A DNA stretch of 64,000 nucleotides, from the NCBI RefSeq assembly GCF_000012965.1, contig NC_007575.1, positions 310,001-374,000 of the forward strand, read 5' to 3'. Each line of letters starts with the position of its first letter. Within the stretch, counting starts at the first letter, position 1. Positions 16,933 through 26,471 of this stretch are shown piece by piece. A program made the position numbers and the translations under genes. Source of the stretch: Sulfurimonas denitrificans DSM 1251. GTDB lineage: Bacteria; Campylobacterota; Campylobacteria; Campylobacterales; Sulfurimonadaceae. The notes under the pieces are model-generated. The model did not search any database. It was not told the DNA's origin and saw only the letters and a list, made by a program, of their open reading frames with translations.

Positions 16933-17046
16933 ATGAAAGTAAGAGCTTCAGTTAAGAAGATGTGTGATGACTGTAAAGTTGTCAAAAGAAAAGGCATTGT
17001 AAGAGTAATCTGCAAAGTTAAAAAACATAAACAGAGACAAGGATAA
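16933..17046 (+). CDS. rpmJ: 50S ribosomal protein L36
   Basis: A 37-residue zinc-ribbon protein of the large subunit. The sequence starts [20 protein letters not shown] and ends KKHKQRQG, with the zinc ligands of the C+ form (Cys11, Cys14, Cys27 and a following His). The ATG at 16933 is preceded by TAAGGA. It ends two bases before rpsM, heading the alpha operon. Confidence 0.96.
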   Translation: MKVRASVKKMCDDCKVVKRKGIVRVICKVKKHKQRQG

Positions 17047-17048
17047 CC

Positions 17049-17411
17049 ATGGCTCGTATATCAGGTGTTGATTTACCAAAGAAAAAAAGAATAGAGTATG
17101 GTTTAACATACGTCTATGGAATTGGTCTTCATGCTTCTCGCAAGATTTTAGATGCGACTGGCATAGACTATAACAAAAGAGTTTACGAACTAAATGAAGA
17201 TGATATTGCTGCGATTACAAAAGAGATTCGTGCTAGTCATGTTGTAGAGGGTGATCTTCGTAAACAAGTTGCAATGGACATTAAAGCACTTATGGATTTA
17301 GGTTCATACAGAGGTCTTCGTCACCGTCGTGGTCTTCCATGTCGTGGTCAAAAAACTAAGACAAATGCGCGTACTCGTAAGGGTAAACGCAAAACTGTCG
17401 GCGCAGCGTAA
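17049..17411 (+). CDS. rpsM: 30S ribosomal protein S13
   Basis: S13 sits in the head of the small subunit and contacts P-site tRNA and the 50S subunit. The 120-residue product begins [14 protein letters not shown], has the helix-hairpin region of the family ([12 protein letters not shown]) and ends with the basic tail [18 protein letters not shown]. It lies between rpmJ and rpsK in alpha-operon order. Confidence 0.98.
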   Translation: MARISGVDLPKKKRIEYGLTYVYGIGLHASRKILDATGIDYNKRVYELNEDDIAAITKEIRASHVVEGDLRKQVAMDIKALMDLGSYRGLRHRRGLPCRGQKTKTNARTRKGKRKTVGAA

Positions 17412-17421
17412 GGGATAACAG

Positions 17422-17814
17422 ATGGCAAAAAGAAAAGCTGTTAGAAAAAAAGTAGTAAAGAAAAATATTGCACGTGGTATCTGTCACATCTCTGCATCAT
17501 TTAACAATACACTTGTAACAATTACAGATGAAATGGGTAACATGATTGCTTGGAGTTCTGCTGGTAGCCTTGGTTTTAAGGGTAGTAAAAAATCTACTCC
17601 TTTTGCAGCTCAAGCAGCCGTAGAAGATGCAGTAGCAAAAGCTCAAGTACATGGTGTAAAAGAACTTGGTATTAAAGTTCAAGGTCCTGGTTCAGGAAGA
17701 GAAACTGCAACTAAAGCAGTAGGCGGAATTGAAGGTATTCGTGTAACATTTATGAAAGATGTTACTCCACTACCACACAACGGATGTCGCGCGCCTAAGC
17801 GCCGTAGAGTTTAA
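17422..17814 (+). CDS. rpsK: 30S ribosomal protein S11
   Basis: S11 lies in the small-subunit platform near the E site. The 130-residue product contains the conserved [30 protein letters not shown] and [13 protein letters not shown] blocks, the last being the invariant C-terminus. It begins 10 bases after rpsM with a purine-rich ribosome site. Confidence 0.98.
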   Translation: MAKRKAVRKKVVKKNIARGICHISASFNNTLVTITDEMGNMIAWSSAGSLGFKGSKKSTPFAAQAAVEDAVAKAQVHGVKELGIKVQGPGSGRETATKAVGGIEGIRVTFMKDVTPLPHNGCRAPKRRRV

Positions 17815-17825
17815 GGAGATTACTG

Positions 17826-18452
17826 ATGGCAAGATATAGAGGTCCAGTAGAAAAAATCGAAAGAAGATTTGGAGTTAGCCTTAACCTAAAAGGAGAGCGT
17901 CGTTTAGCAGGTAAATCTGCATTAGAAAAACGTCCGTATGCTCCAGGTCAACATGGTCAGCGTCGTAAAAAAGTATCTGAGTACGGATTACAATTAAACG
18001 AAAAGCAAAAAGCAAAATTCATGTATGGTGTATCAGAGAAGCAATTCCGTGCACTATTCGTTGAAGCTAAAAGAAGAGAAGGAAACACAGGTACAAACCT
18101 TGTTACTTTAATTGAGCAGAGATTAGATAACGTGGTTTATCGTATGGGATTTGCAACTACTCGTCGTTTCGCACGCCAATTAGTTACTCATGGTCACCTT
18201 TTAGTAGATGGTGCAAAACTAGATATCCCTTCTTACCGTGTAAGACCAGGACAAAAAATAGAGATTCGTGAGAGCAGCAAAAACAATTCTCAAATTGTTC
18301 GTGCTCTTGAGCTTACAAATCAAACTGGTTTAGCTCCATGGGTTGATATTGATGCTGATAAAAAATTCGGTATCTTTACTCGTTTACCAGAGCGTGAGGA
18401 AGTTGTTATACCTGTAGAAGAGCGTTTAATCGTCGAACTTTACTCGAAATAA
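17826..18452 (+). CDS. rpsD: 30S ribosomal protein S4
   Basis: S4 nucleates small-subunit assembly, and in enterobacteria represses the alpha operon by binding its leader. The 208-residue product has the full family length. RRLGVSLN-type N-terminal sequence is followed by the S4 RNA-binding domain ([31 protein letters not shown]). It lies between rpsK and rpoA. Autoregulation here is unproven. Confidence 0.98.
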   Translation: MARYRGPVEKIERRFGVSLNLKGERRLAGKSALEKRPYAPGQHGQRRKKVSEYGLQLNEKQKAKFMYGVSEKQFRALFVEAKRREGNTGTNLVTLIEQRLDNVVYRMGFATTRRFARQLVTHGHLLVDGAKLDIPSYRVRPGQKIEIRESSKNNSQIVRALELTNQTGLAPWVDIDADKKFGIFTRLPEREEVVIPVEERLIVELYSK

Positions 18453-18480
18453 TAGTTAAAATATAAAAGGCGTAAGAGAC

Positions 18481-19473
18481 ATGAAAAAGATTAAAACTAC
18501 TCCACTTGCTCCACAAGAGTTTGAGGTAGAGCAGATTAGTGAGAATGAAGCTAATATAATGGCATATCCTTTTGAAACTGGGTTTGCTATATCTTTAGCT
18601 CATCCACTTCGCCGTTTTTTGTTAAGTAGTTCAGTTGGTTATGCACCAATAGCTATAAAAATTGAGGGCGCAAAGCATGAGTTTGATTCAGTACGCGGCA
18701 TGCTTGAAGATATTTCAGATTTTATTTTAAATCTTAAAGAGACTCGTTTTAAGCTACTTGGTGGTGCTACTGAAGCAGAGATTAATTACAACTTTACTGG
18801 TCCTTGTGATATAAAAGGTAGTAATCTTTCAAATAGTGAAGTAGAAATAGTAACTCCAAATACTCATCTTGCTACATTAAATGAAGACTCTACACTGAAT
18901 TTTAGCATTAGAATTGCGCAAGGTATTGGTTACGTTGCTAGTGAAGACACATATGATGAACTACAAGATGGATACATAGCATTAGATGCTTATTTTACTC
19001 CTGTTAGAAGTGCAACATATAAAATTGAAAATGTATTGGTAGAAGATAATCCTAACTTTGAGAGAGTTATCTTAAATATTAAAACTGATGGACAAATAAC
19101 TCCATTGGATGCATTTAGAAATTCACTAGAAGTCATGTATGCACAACTAGCAGTATTTAACAGTGAGATCAGCGTGAAAGCTCCAGCTACTATAGAGAGA
19201 GCTGAAGAGAGTCCAGATCTTAAAAAATTAACAGCGCATATTGATAGTTTAGGTTTAAGTGCAAGAAGTTTTAATTGTCTTGATCGCTCAAATATTAAAC
19301 TAATAGGTGAAATAGCATTGATGAGTACAAATGATCTTAAAAATGTTAAAAATCTAGGCAAAAAATCGTATGATGAGATTGTAGAAAAACTTCAAGAGTT
19401 TGGTTATGAAGTTGGTGGCGATCTTGCAGATGATGTAGTAAGTGCATTAAAAAAGAAAATAGAAGCTTTATAA
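18481..19473 (+). CDS. rpoA: RNA polymerase alpha subunit
   Basis: A 330-residue alpha subunit. The N-terminal domain (about 1-235) dimerises and binds beta/beta' ([21 protein letters not shown]). The C-terminal domain (about 250-325) with helix-hairpin-helix ([15 protein letters not shown]) contacts UP elements and activators. Length is normal, so no domain is missing. It sits in alpha-operon order between rpsD and rplQ. Confidence 0.98.
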
Positions 19474-19493
19474 GCTAAATAGAGGAATTATAG

Positions 19494-19844
19494 ATGAGAC
19501 ATCGTCATGGATACCGTAAGCTAGGTCGTACAAGTTCACACCGTGCAGCTTTACTTAAGAACCTTAGTATTTCGTTAATTGAACATGGTAAAATTGAAAC
19601 TACTGTAGAAAAAGCAAAAGAGTTACGCTCTTATGTTGAAAAACTTATCACAGTTGCTGGTAAGAATGATTCAAATGCTCATAAAGCAGTATTCGCGGCG
19701 CTTCAAAGTAAAGAAGCAACAAAAAAACTAGTAAATGAAATAGCTCCAAAGTACGTTGAGCGTGCAGGTGGCTACACAAGAATTATTAGAACACGTATTC
19801 GTCGTGGTGACGCTACAACTATGGCATTTATTGAATTAGTATAA
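19494..19844 (+). CDS. rplQ: 50S ribosomal protein L17
   Basis: A 116-residue protein starting [23 protein letters not shown]-like, the diagnostic L17 N-terminus, with [19 protein letters not shown] and ending [16 protein letters not shown] then a short tail. It is the last gene of the alpha operon and is followed by a hairpin at 19861-19889. Confidence 0.98.
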   Translation: MRHRHGYRKLGRTSSHRAALLKNLSISLIEHGKIETTVEKAKELRSYVEKLITVAGKNDSNAHKAVFAALQSKEATKKLVNEIAPKYVERAGGYTRIIRTRIRRGDATTMAFIELV

Positions 19845-19860
19845 CTACTAAATTTAATAA

Positions 19861-19889
19861 GCAGAAGAGATTCAATCTCTTTTGCTGCA
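19861..19889 (+). terminator. Hairpin after rplQ, likely terminator
   Basis: AAGAGATT/AATCTCTT (19865-19872 with 19875-19882) forms the core stem, extended by flanking GCAG/CTGC after a small bulge. The T run is embedded (TTTT) rather than following, so intrinsic termination is plausible but not strong. It lies 16 bases after the last alpha-operon gene. Confidence 0.5.
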
Positions 19890-19975
19890 CTAACAATCAG
19901 AGATTAAAAAACACTCTTATTACTTAACAAAACTTCCCAATCCTAAAATACTTAAAATAAAAAGAGAGAGAGATT

Positions 19976-21208
19976 ATGAGTAATTTTGCATTTGGAACTT
20001 ATAGAATAAGCGATTTAAATCCTCAACATGTAGAAGCCTTAAGAGAGGCGATAGAGTCAGGCGTGGACTTAATCGATACTTCTTCTAACTATATGGATGG
20101 TGGAGCGCAAAGAGCGATAGCGGCTGCCATGAGAGCAGTTGAGAGCGATAAAAAAAATGAAGTTGAGATAGTAAGCAAATTTGGATATATACAAGGTAGC
20201 TCCCTGCTTGAGTATAGAGAAAATTTTGCAGATAAAAAATATTCAAAAGATGTAGTGAAATACTCTGAGGATTGCTATCACTGTATATCAAAAGAGTTTT
20301 TACATGTAGAGCTAACTGAATCGCTAAAGAGGTTAGAAGTTAGTAGCATTGGGTGCTACCTTATTCATAACCCTGAATATTACATTCTAGATGCAATAAA
20401 TAAAAACATCTCAAAAGATGATAGATTGGATGAGATGTATAGAAGAATTGAAAATGCTTTTATTGGGCTAGAAGAGGAGATACGAGACTCTAGAATCTTA
20501 TCTTATGGTATTAGCTCAAATAGTTTTTCACTCTTAGGCTCAGATGATGAGTTTTTACCCTATGAAGACCTTTTAACTTTGGCTCAAAATGCAGCAACAA
20601 TAGTTGGAAATCAAAAGCATAGTTTTACAACAATCCAGCTCCCTATAAACATATTAGAAACAGAGGGGCTAAAATGCGCTGCTTGGGCAAAACAAAACGG
20701 GCTTAGAGTTTTAGCTAATAGACCTCTTAATGCAAAGTATAAAAACAGAATGTATCGTTTAGCAGATTATAAAGAGAGCAGAGAATATTATCACTACTTT
20801 AATGAACTTATAGAGTTTTGTGATAGGGATGAGTTAAGAGCACTATATAACCTTTTAGAAGAGATGGAAGCTACAAAACATAAATTTGACTGGATTGGTA
20901 GTTATGATATTTTTCTATTTACGCAGATAATTCCTCATATAAAAAAGAGTTTAGAAAGATTTGAGTCAGAGGAAGTTGAGGATATCATAAACACAATTAG
21001 ATTATATTTAGTAGAGTATCGTAAAATGGTTGAGTATGAGTGTTCAGTGCGTACAAGAGATGAATTAAAACAATTTTTTAAAGAGTCTCATCTTTTAATG
21101 CAAGAGATTGCAATAAAGTTTTTAATGAAATGTGAAAATGTCGATTATGTTATTGTTGGTATGAGAAAGCCTCTTTATGTGTATGAAATCCTTTCTTTAA
21201 GAGTATAA
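19976..21208 (+). CDS. Aldo/keto reductase family protein
   Basis: A 410-residue protein whose first half is an AKR TIM barrel with the catalytic tetrad: Asp34, Tyr39 (DLIDTSSNYMDGG), Lys68 (IVSKFGY) and a His in YLIHNPEYY. The family reduces carbonyls with NAD(P)H. The C-terminal part (after about 280) is longer than in typical 300-350 residue members and is rich in charged helices. It has an AGAGAGAGA purine stretch before the ATG. It is flanked by hairpins on both sides, so it is probably a single-gene unit. The substrate is unknown. Confidence 0.8.
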   Translation: MSNFAFGTYRISDLNPQHVEALREAIESGVDLIDTSSNYMDGGAQRAIAAAMRAVESDKKNEVEIVSKFGYIQGSSLLEYRENFADKKYSKDVVKYSEDCYHCISKEFLHVELTESLKRLEVSSIGCYLIHNPEYYILDAINKNISKDDRLDEMYRRIENAFIGLEEEIRDSRILSYGISSNSFSLLGSDDEFLPYEDLLTLAQNAATIVGNQKHSFTTIQLPINILETEGLKCAAWAKQNGLRVLANRPLNAKYKNRMYRLADYKESREYYHYFNELIEFCDRDELRALYNLLEEMEATKHKFDWIGSYDIFLFTQIIPHIKKSLERFESEEVEDIINTIRLYLVEYRKMVEYECSVRTRDELKQFFKESHLLMQEIAIKFLMKCENVDYVIVGMRKPLYVYEILSLRV

Positions 21209-21230
21209 GTGATATTTTTTATCACTTGTT
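21207..21230 (+). terminator. Terminator-like hairpin after the aldo/keto reductase
   Basis: AAGTGATA/TATCACTT (21207-21214 with 21220-21227) with a T5 loop overlaps the stop codon and is followed by GTT. The stem is AT-rich and the T tail short, so this is a moderate candidate. Confidence 0.5.
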
Positions 21231-21285
21231 AAGCGATATTTCCATATCTTATGAATACAATAAATGAAGATATAAATTTTAAAGG

Positions 21286-21567
21286 ATGGGTATGATTCCA
21301 TTTACAGACGAAGAGTTGATGAATCCAGTTAGAAACGTAATAGATAAAGTTCGTCCATCCTTAGCCCTTGATAGTGGAGATATAAGTTTTATTACAGTTA
21401 AAAATTCAAAAGTATATATCCAGTTAAAGGGTGCATGCGTTGGGTGTGCTAGTAGTGGGACAACACTTAAATATGGTGTAGAGAGACAATTAAAGATGGA
21501 TATTCATCCAGAAATAACAGTTATAAATGTACCAGTTGGTATGGAAAACGATATAGATAATTTATAA
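21286..21567 (+). CDS. NifU C-terminal domain-like iron-sulfur scaffold protein
   Basis: A 93-residue single-domain protein of the NifU-C/Nfu family, which carries and delivers Fe-S clusters. The CxxC motif (GACVGCASSG, Cys51/Cys54) and the preceding VRPSLALDSGDISF block are typical. Start choice is between 21286 and the Met codon at 21292. The 17-base gap to the next gene suggests co-transcription toward murE. Confidence 0.85.
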   Translation: MGMIPFTDEELMNPVRNVIDKVRPSLALDSGDISFITVKNSKVYIQLKGACVGCASSGTTLKYGVERQLKMDIHPEITVINVPVGMENDIDNL

Positions 21568-21583
21568 AAAAGTGTAGAAAAAA

Positions 21584-22174
21584 ATGGCAATAAGTAAATT
21601 TAAAATATTATCACAGGCAAAAGATAGCTTTTCAAAATCTGATTATAAAAATGCACTAGAGAAGTTTGCTTCAGTTTTGCAAAATTTTCCTAATTCACAA
21701 GAAGCCTATAATGGCGTAATCTTAGCAGAGATGGCGCTAAGTGGCGAAGGCGGTGCTGAAGCCCTTTTTGATTACTATGAGGTTTTGAGAGAGGAAGATA
21801 AAGAGCAAGCTGACATCATAATGAGCGAAATATTAAAAAATATGGATGGCTCGTTGGAGAAATTAAAAGAAGTTTTTTCAGAGCCCCTGCGAGATAGAGT
21901 TGAACTTGAAGATGGAATTTTATACAAAGATTTTAGAACGTTAGTCGAAGAGGGTGGAGATTTTAAAGAGATATTTGAAAACATAATGTTCTCAACTCGT
22001 GTTATTATCACCCAAAAAGAGGATTTTGTTGATTTTTTGGACAAGTTAATAGAGCATGATTTTACAGATATGGCGCTTACATATCTCGAAAATGCTCTAA
22101 GTGTTTATCCAAGAGACACTTCACTTAGAAAGCTTCTTAAAAAATTAGCAAAAGGCAAAATAGTTGAAAATTGA
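21584..22174 (+). CDS. TPR-like helical protein of unknown function
   Basis: A 196-residue soluble, acidic, all-helical protein. The start (KILSQAKDSFSKSDYKNALEKFASVLQNFP) and the end (ALTYLENALSVYPRD) look like degenerate tetratricopeptide units. The last 11 bases overlap the TTG start of murE, so translation is probably coupled. No specific function is recognisable; TPR proteins usually mediate protein-protein contacts. Confidence 0.6.
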   Translation: MAISKFKILSQAKDSFSKSDYKNALEKFASVLQNFPNSQEAYNGVILAEMALSGEGGAEALFDYYEVLREEDKEQADIIMSEILKNMDGSLEKLKEVFSEPLRDRVELEDGILYKDFRTLVEEGGDFKEIFENIMFSTRVIITQKEDFVDFLDKLIEHDFTDMALTYLENALSVYPRDTSLRKLLKKLAKGKIVEN

Positions 22175-23465
22175 GATACCAGATGAAGCTTTTAGATATA
22201 TAACTGAAAACTCACAAGAGTGTGATGCAGATACAGCTTTTGTTTTAACTCCACAAAATGAAAAATATCTTCAAAATGCAAAAGATAATGGCGCACACTC
22301 AATCATAAATATCAAAGATGTAGCAAAGTTATTTGGTATTGAGAAGATAAAAATTGTAGGTATTACAGGAACAAACGGCAAAACCACGACGGCTAGTGCG
22401 ATATACTCGTTTTTGCTCGATTTAGGTTACAGAGTTGCTATGCAAGGAACTCGTGGTTTTTTTATGAACGACAGAGTGATAGAAGAAAAAACTTTAACAA
22501 CACCATCACTCTTAAATACATATAAACATATTTACCAAGCTGTGAGTGAAAAGTGTGATTTTTTTATTATGGAAGTAAGTTCTCATGCTATCGTACAAAA
22601 GAGAGTAGAAGGTCTTAACTTTGAACTTAAAATTCTTACAAACATTACACAAGATCATCTTGATTTCCATAAAACATTAGGCGAATATATCGCAGTAAAA
22701 AACAGCTTTTTTCAAGATGATGGTAGAAAACTCATAAACAAAGATGAGACAAAATCATCATTTAATTTTAAAAATACCTTTACTTACGGTATAGAAAATT
22801 CAGCAACTTATAGACTAATAGCATATTCGCTAAATAATGCATCGAGTGGAATTATTCAACATTTTAGCGAAGTAGTTCCTTTTACATCTTCATTGCATGG
22901 CTTCTTCAATCTATACAATCTTATGGCAGCAATTGCAGCAACACATCTACTAAGTGGTAAAAAATTAGAAGAAGTAACTGCAGTAGTAGATAATTTCGCT
23001 GGTGTTAGTGGAAGAATGGAACAAGTTAGTGAGAGCCCAAATGTTATAGTTGATTTTGCACATACTCCAGATGGGATACAACAAGTCTTAAATGCATTAA
23101 AAGAGAAAGAACTTTTAGTAGTTTTTGGAGCTGGCGGAGATCGAGATAGAACAAAAAGACCTTTGATGGGCAGAGTTGCGGCAAGTTTGGCAAAGAAGTT
23201 GTACATCACAAGCGATAATCCAAGAACTGAAGATCCTCAAGATATTGTAAATGATATTTTAGAGGGAATCCAAGATAAAAGTATTGTTCAAGTTGAGCTA
23301 AATAGAAGAAAAGCGATAGAGAACGCTTTGAGTGAACAAAAAGAGAATGAAGTTGTTGTTATCCTTGGCAAAGGCGATGAAACTTATCAGATTATATATG
23401 ACCAAAAGTTTCCTTTCGATGATAGAGAAGTGGTAAGAGAGATACTCAAAAATAAAATAATTTAA
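22164..23465 (+). CDS. murE: UDP-MurNAc-tripeptide synthetase (meso-DAP adding)
   Basis: Adds the third residue of the peptidoglycan stem peptide to UDP-MurNAc-L-Ala-D-Glu. The 433-residue product has the Mur ligase ATP loop GITGTNGKTTTA (residues 67-78), the carbamylated-lysine region and the DNPR motif (TSDNPRTEDP) that recognises meso-diaminopimelate. It is shorter at the N-terminus than the E. coli enzyme. The start is TTG at 22164 overlapping the upstream gene; no ATG fits. Confidence 0.93.
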   Translation: MKIEIPDEAFRYITENSQECDADTAFVLTPQNEKYLQNAKDNGAHSIINIKDVAKLFGIEKIKIVGITGTNGKTTTASAIYSFLLDLGYRVAMQGTRGFFMNDRVIEEKTLTTPSLLNTYKHIYQAVSEKCDFFIMEVSSHAIVQKRVEGLNFELKILTNITQDHLDFHKTLGEYIAVKNSFFQDDGRKLINKDETKSSFNFKNTFTYGIENSATYRLIAYSLNNASSGIIQHFSEVVPFTSSLHGFFNLYNLMAAIAATHLLSGKKLEEVTAVVDNFAGVSGRMEQVSESPNVIVDFAHTPDGIQQVLNALKEKELLVVFGAGGDRDRTKRPLMGRVAASLAKKLYITSDNPRTEDPQDIVNDILEGIQDKSIVQVELNRRKAIENALSEQKENEVVVILGKGDETYQIIYDQKFPFDDREVVREILKNKII

Positions 23466-23521
23466 ATCTTAAGCCTAAAGAGTTCTTTACATGTGCTGTT
23501 TTTTATCTTATTCTTTTTTGA

Positions 23522-23527
23522 TATAAT
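23522..23527 (+). promoter_or_regulatory. Candidate -10 element for the 2Fe-2S protein/panD unit
   Basis: TATAAT followed by TGCG lies 29 bases before the start at 23557, downstream of a T-rich run and without a clear -35. It matches the other TATAAT-plus-CGC-type boxes in the window. Confidence 0.55.
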
Positions 23528-23556
23528 TGCGAAAATTTTTTATAAGGGTGGTTTTT

Positions 23557-23931
23557 ATGGGAATTCCTCAACCAGCATTTTATATATTTAAATGTGAACA
23601 ATCGGCTCCTCCAGGTATGCCAAAGCCTTCGTGTGTTACACCGCAGACTCAAGATTTGTTCCAACATTTAGCGCAAAAACTGATGAAAGAGGGTGTAATG
23701 GGCACAATCCAGCCGATTCGTACATCATGTCTAAGTCGCTGTAGTTCAGGTCCAGTTATGCTTGTTGAGCCAGGACATTTTATGTATGCAGCTCTTACAA
23801 AAGAGAAGATTGACAGAATAGTTGAAGAGCACCTAATTGGTGGAAAAGTTGTTGAAGAGTATTTAATAAGTGCTGATGTGTGGGATGAACCAATATCTCC
23901 ATGTGAGATGAAAAAACAGATGGGAATGTAA
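23557..23931 (+). CDS. Thioredoxin-like [2Fe-2S] ferredoxin
   Basis: A 124-residue protein with the four cysteine ligands of thioredoxin-like 2Fe-2S ferredoxins: Cys13 and Cys26 (CX12C), then Cys58 and Cys62 (CX3C) in [11 protein letters not shown]. These carry electrons and resemble the NuoE C-terminal domain. The frame opens at 23527, but the ATG at 23557 follows AAGGGTGG and gives the family N-terminus. It ends one base before panD. The redox partner is unknown. Confidence 0.85.
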   Translation: MGIPQPAFYIFKCEQSAPPGMPKPSCVTPQTQDLFQHLAQKLMKEGVMGTIQPIRTSCLSRCSSGPVMLVEPGHFMYAALTKEKIDRIVEEHLIGGKVVEEYLISADVWDEPISPCEMKKQMGM

Positions 23932-23932
23932 G

Positions 23933-24298
23933 ATGACAATAGAGATGTTGTACAGCAAAATTCACAGAGCTACTGTTACTGATGCTAACTTAAACTATGT
24001 TGGTTCTATAACTGTAGATGAGGAGCTTTTAGAAGCTTCTATGTTGAGAGTTGGACAAAAAGTTGAGATTTTAAATATAAATAACGGTGAGAGATTTTCA
24101 ACATATATTATTTTAGGTGAACGTGGCAAGAGGGATATATGCTTAAATGGCGCAGCTGCTAGAAAAGTTCATAAAGGCGATAAAATAATTATAGTTGCTT
24201 ACGCTACTTATGATGAAAAAGAGCTACAAAATTATAAGCCAAGAGTTGTTTTAGTAAATGATAACAACGATATAGAAGAAATTTTAGAGAGTATCTAG
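23933..24298 (+). CDS. panD: Aspartate 1-decarboxylase precursor
   Basis: Makes beta-alanine for pantothenate/CoA synthesis and works with PanC (52567-53388). The 121-residue pyruvoyl enzyme self-cleaves between Gly24 and Ser25 ([10 protein letters not shown]), the same position as in E. coli, to give beta and alpha chains. Lys9 in [11 protein letters not shown] and [13 protein letters not shown] are conserved. Confidence 0.95.
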   Translation: MTIEMLYSKIHRATVTDANLNYVGSITVDEELLEASMLRVGQKVEILNINNGERFSTYIILGERGKRDICLNGAAARKVHKGDKIIIVAYATYDEKELQNYKPRVVLVNDNNDIEEILESI

Positions 24299-24302
24299 CG
24301 CT

Positions 24303-24611
24303 ATGTTTGGAAACTTAAGCGATATGGGCAAGATGCTAGAAAGTATGCAAGAGAGTGCAAAAAAGCTTCAAAGTGAACTAGAGTCTAAAGTTTTCAATGT
24401 AAAAAGCGGTGGCGGATTGGTAGAAATTACCATAAACGGAAGTGGCGAAGTAACTGATATAACTATAGATAATTCACTTCTTGGAGATAAAGAGTCTTTG
24501 GAAATTTTGCTCATTGGCGCAATAAATGACGCAAATAAGATGGTCGAACAAAATAGGCAAAATAGCGCTCTAGGAATGTTTGGCAACGTAAACCCTTTTG
24601 GGGGAAGGTAA
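24303..24611 (+). CDS. YbaB/EbfC family nucleoid-associated protein
   Basis: A 102-residue DNA-binding protein: an N-terminal coiled-coil helix (MGKMLESMQESAKKLQSELE) followed by a beta region with the family signature (GSGEVTDITIDNSLL) and a glycine-rich tail. Members dimerise and bind DNA non-specifically. It sits between panD and a PDZ protein rather than beside recR/dnaX, where it is often found. Confidence 0.88.
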   Translation: MFGNLSDMGKMLESMQESAKKLQSELESKVFNVKSGGGLVEITINGSGEVTDITIDNSLLGDKESLEILLIGAINDANKMVEQNRQNSALGMFGNVNPFGGR

Positions 24612-24612
24612 G

Positions 24613-25593
24613 TTGTTAAGGCTACTCTTAGCACTTGGCTTACTTTTTTTAAATTTACATGCATGTAAAAGCAGTAGCGAATCTTGCAGACAAAAAATAC
24701 TTGATTCAGGTGCTATATTAACTCAAAGTTTGCAAATTCCCATACAAAAAAATTACCTACTAATCTTTTCTCAAACCCCTCCAAAAGAAAAAATACTCAA
24801 ACACGATCCATTTTTATCTCTATATATTATTGAAGATACAAAAAAATTTAAATACCCTTTTAAAATAAACAGCCATCCATCTTTAGGGATTATAGGCGTT
24901 GATAATAGTAGAATTATAAATGCTAAGATAGCAAAAAAACAGGTGGGGTTGGATAGTTTTGCAACATTTTCTCATACACTCTCTACTCCAAGTTTGCTGC
25001 TTAATAGCTGTTGTGATTTAGAGGCAATAGTAACAGAGCGTGGTATCATAGAAAAAGAGTATATAGATAGATTTATAAAGATAAAAAATGTATCTTATGG
25101 TGATATTGGTATTAGGGTAAAAGATGAAAATTCTGTAGTTATAGTAAAAGAGAGTAATCCATTTGTAGAGTCAAATCAGCTAAAAGTTGGAGATGTTATC
25201 TTAGAATTTGATACAAGAAAGGTTAAAGATAGTGCCTCTTTTATGAGAAATATACTTTTTTCCTCAATCGGTTCTACCCATAATGTTAAGATAAAAAGAG
25301 ACAACAAAATAGTTACTCTAAGAGCAATTACACAAAAAAGATTGGGTGGGGGGTTTCAAAGAGATGTCTATTTGGAGTTTTTGGGAATGCAATTTGACAA
25401 AAAACTCTTTATCGTTAAAGTTGCAAAAGAAGCGGAGCGTTTTGGGCTTAAAGTAGGAGATAGGCTTCTTCAAGCAAACACAAAAGATATAAAAGGTGCG
25501 GATGATATTTTTGATAAAGCTGATAAAGTAAAAAACTCTCTAAATCTTCTATTTGAAAGAGAGCATTTTCAGTTTTTTGTGAAAGTAAATTAG
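24613..25593 (+). CDS. Exported two-PDZ-domain protein
   Basis: A 326-residue protein with an N-terminal signal sequence (LLRLLLALGLLFLNLHAC) that may be a weak lipobox. It has an unassigned 120-residue region with several Cys, then two PDZ modules at about 155-245 and 255-325 (both with LKVGDxxL). No protease domain is present. I chose TTG at 24613, preceded by GGGGGAAGG at the end of the ybaB-like gene, because it places the signal peptide at the N-terminus. It could act as a periplasmic scaffold; the partner is unknown. Confidence 0.65.
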   Translation: MLRLLLALGLLFLNLHACKSSSESCRQKILDSGAILTQSLQIPIQKNYLLIFSQTPPKEKILKHDPFLSLYIIEDTKKFKYPFKINSHPSLGIIGVDNSRIINAKIAKKQVGLDSFATFSHTLSTPSLLLNSCCDLEAIVTERGIIEKEYIDRFIKIKNVSYGDIGIRVKDENSVVIVKESNPFVESNQLKVGDVILEFDTRKVKDSASFMRNILFSSIGSTHNVKIKRDNKIVTLRAITQKRLGGGFQRDVYLEFLGMQFDKKLFIVKVAKEAERFGLKVGDRLLQANTKDIKGADDIFDKADKVKNSLNLLFEREHFQFFVKVN

Positions 25594-25594
25594 A

Positions 25595-25600
25595 TACAAT
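25595..25600 (+). promoter_or_regulatory. -10 element only 5 bases from the ispA start (leaderless?)
   Basis: TACAAT is followed by TTCGC and then directly by ATG at 25606. A transcript starting the usual 6-7 bases downstream would begin at or next to the start codon, and no Shine-Dalgarno sequence precedes the ATG. The box overlaps the stop codon region of the PDZ gene. Confidence 0.5.
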
Positions 25601-25605
25601 TTCGC

Positions 25606-26454
25606 ATGCAAAACTTTGAAAACTTCCTACTAAATCATCTGCCAGCTTCAAAAAGTATTCATCCGACATACGAAGAGGCAGTTCAAAAAATGCTCATTGC
25701 TGGAGGGAAGAGATTTCGTCCAGCACTCCTTCTTGGAGTTGTAAACGCTTACAATCCACTTATGATTGGTGGAGCTTACCATGCAGCGTACGCTATTGAG
25801 CTTCTGCATACATACTCACTTATACATGATGATTTACCAGCTATGGATAACTCACCACTCCGCAGAGGCGAACCTACACTACATGTACTCTTTGATGAAG
25901 TCACTGCAATTTTGGCAGGTGATGCGCTAAACACATACGCTTTTGAGGTTTTAAGTAACGCCCCTTTTTCAGACTTTACAAGAGTAGAACTAATCAGAGA
26001 ACTAGCAACAAATGGTGGACTAAATGGTATGGTTCTGGGCCAAGCGATTGATTGTTACTTTGAAAATAGAGTACTTAGTATTGATGATGTAAAAATATTA
26101 CATACAAATAAAACAGCAAAACTAATCGCTGCTTCACTTAAAATGGGTGCAATTATTGTTGGAGAAGAGAAGTTAGCTGAGACGCTTTATGATTTTGGTA
26201 TAAAGCTTGGACTTCTTTTTCAGATTCAAGATGACATTTTAGACGTTACGCAAAGTTCACAAGAGGCTGGAAAACTTACAAACAATGATGAAAACAAAAA
26301 TAGTTTTGTAACAATTTTAGGATTAGATGAGGCCTTCTTGGAAGCGGAGTCTCTAGCAAACACTCTTTTAAAAGAGATAGATGGTTTTGATGAAAAACTC
26401 AAAAGTGAGCTCTCAAAACTTTTAGTTCACTACATAAACAGACATAAAAACTAA
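25606..26454 (+). CDS. ispA: Polyprenyl (farnesyl/geranylgeranyl) diphosphate synthase
   Basis: Condenses isopentenyl diphosphate with allylic diphosphates in isoprenoid synthesis. The 282-residue product has the first aspartate-rich motif HDDLPAMDN (Asp75-Asp81), RRGEPTLH, and the second motif QIQDDILD followed by KLTNND. Length fits short-chain (C15-C20) enzymes. It lies 17 bases before tkt. No ribosome-binding site precedes the ATG; see the adjacent -10 element. Confidence 0.9.
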   Translation: MQNFENFLLNHLPASKSIHPTYEEAVQKMLIAGGKRFRPALLLGVVNAYNPLMIGGAYHAAYAIELLHTYSLIHDDLPAMDNSPLRRGEPTLHVLFDEVTAILAGDALNTYAFEVLSNAPFSDFTRVELIRELATNGGLNGMVLGQAIDCYFENRVLSIDDVKILHTNKTAKLIAASLKMGAIIVGEEKLAETLYDFGIKLGLLFQIQDDILDVTQSSQEAGKLTNNDENKNSFVTILGLDEAFLEAESLANTLLKEIDGFDEKLKSELSKLLVHYINRHKN

Positions 26455-26471
26455 AAAAAGGTAAAGATAAA

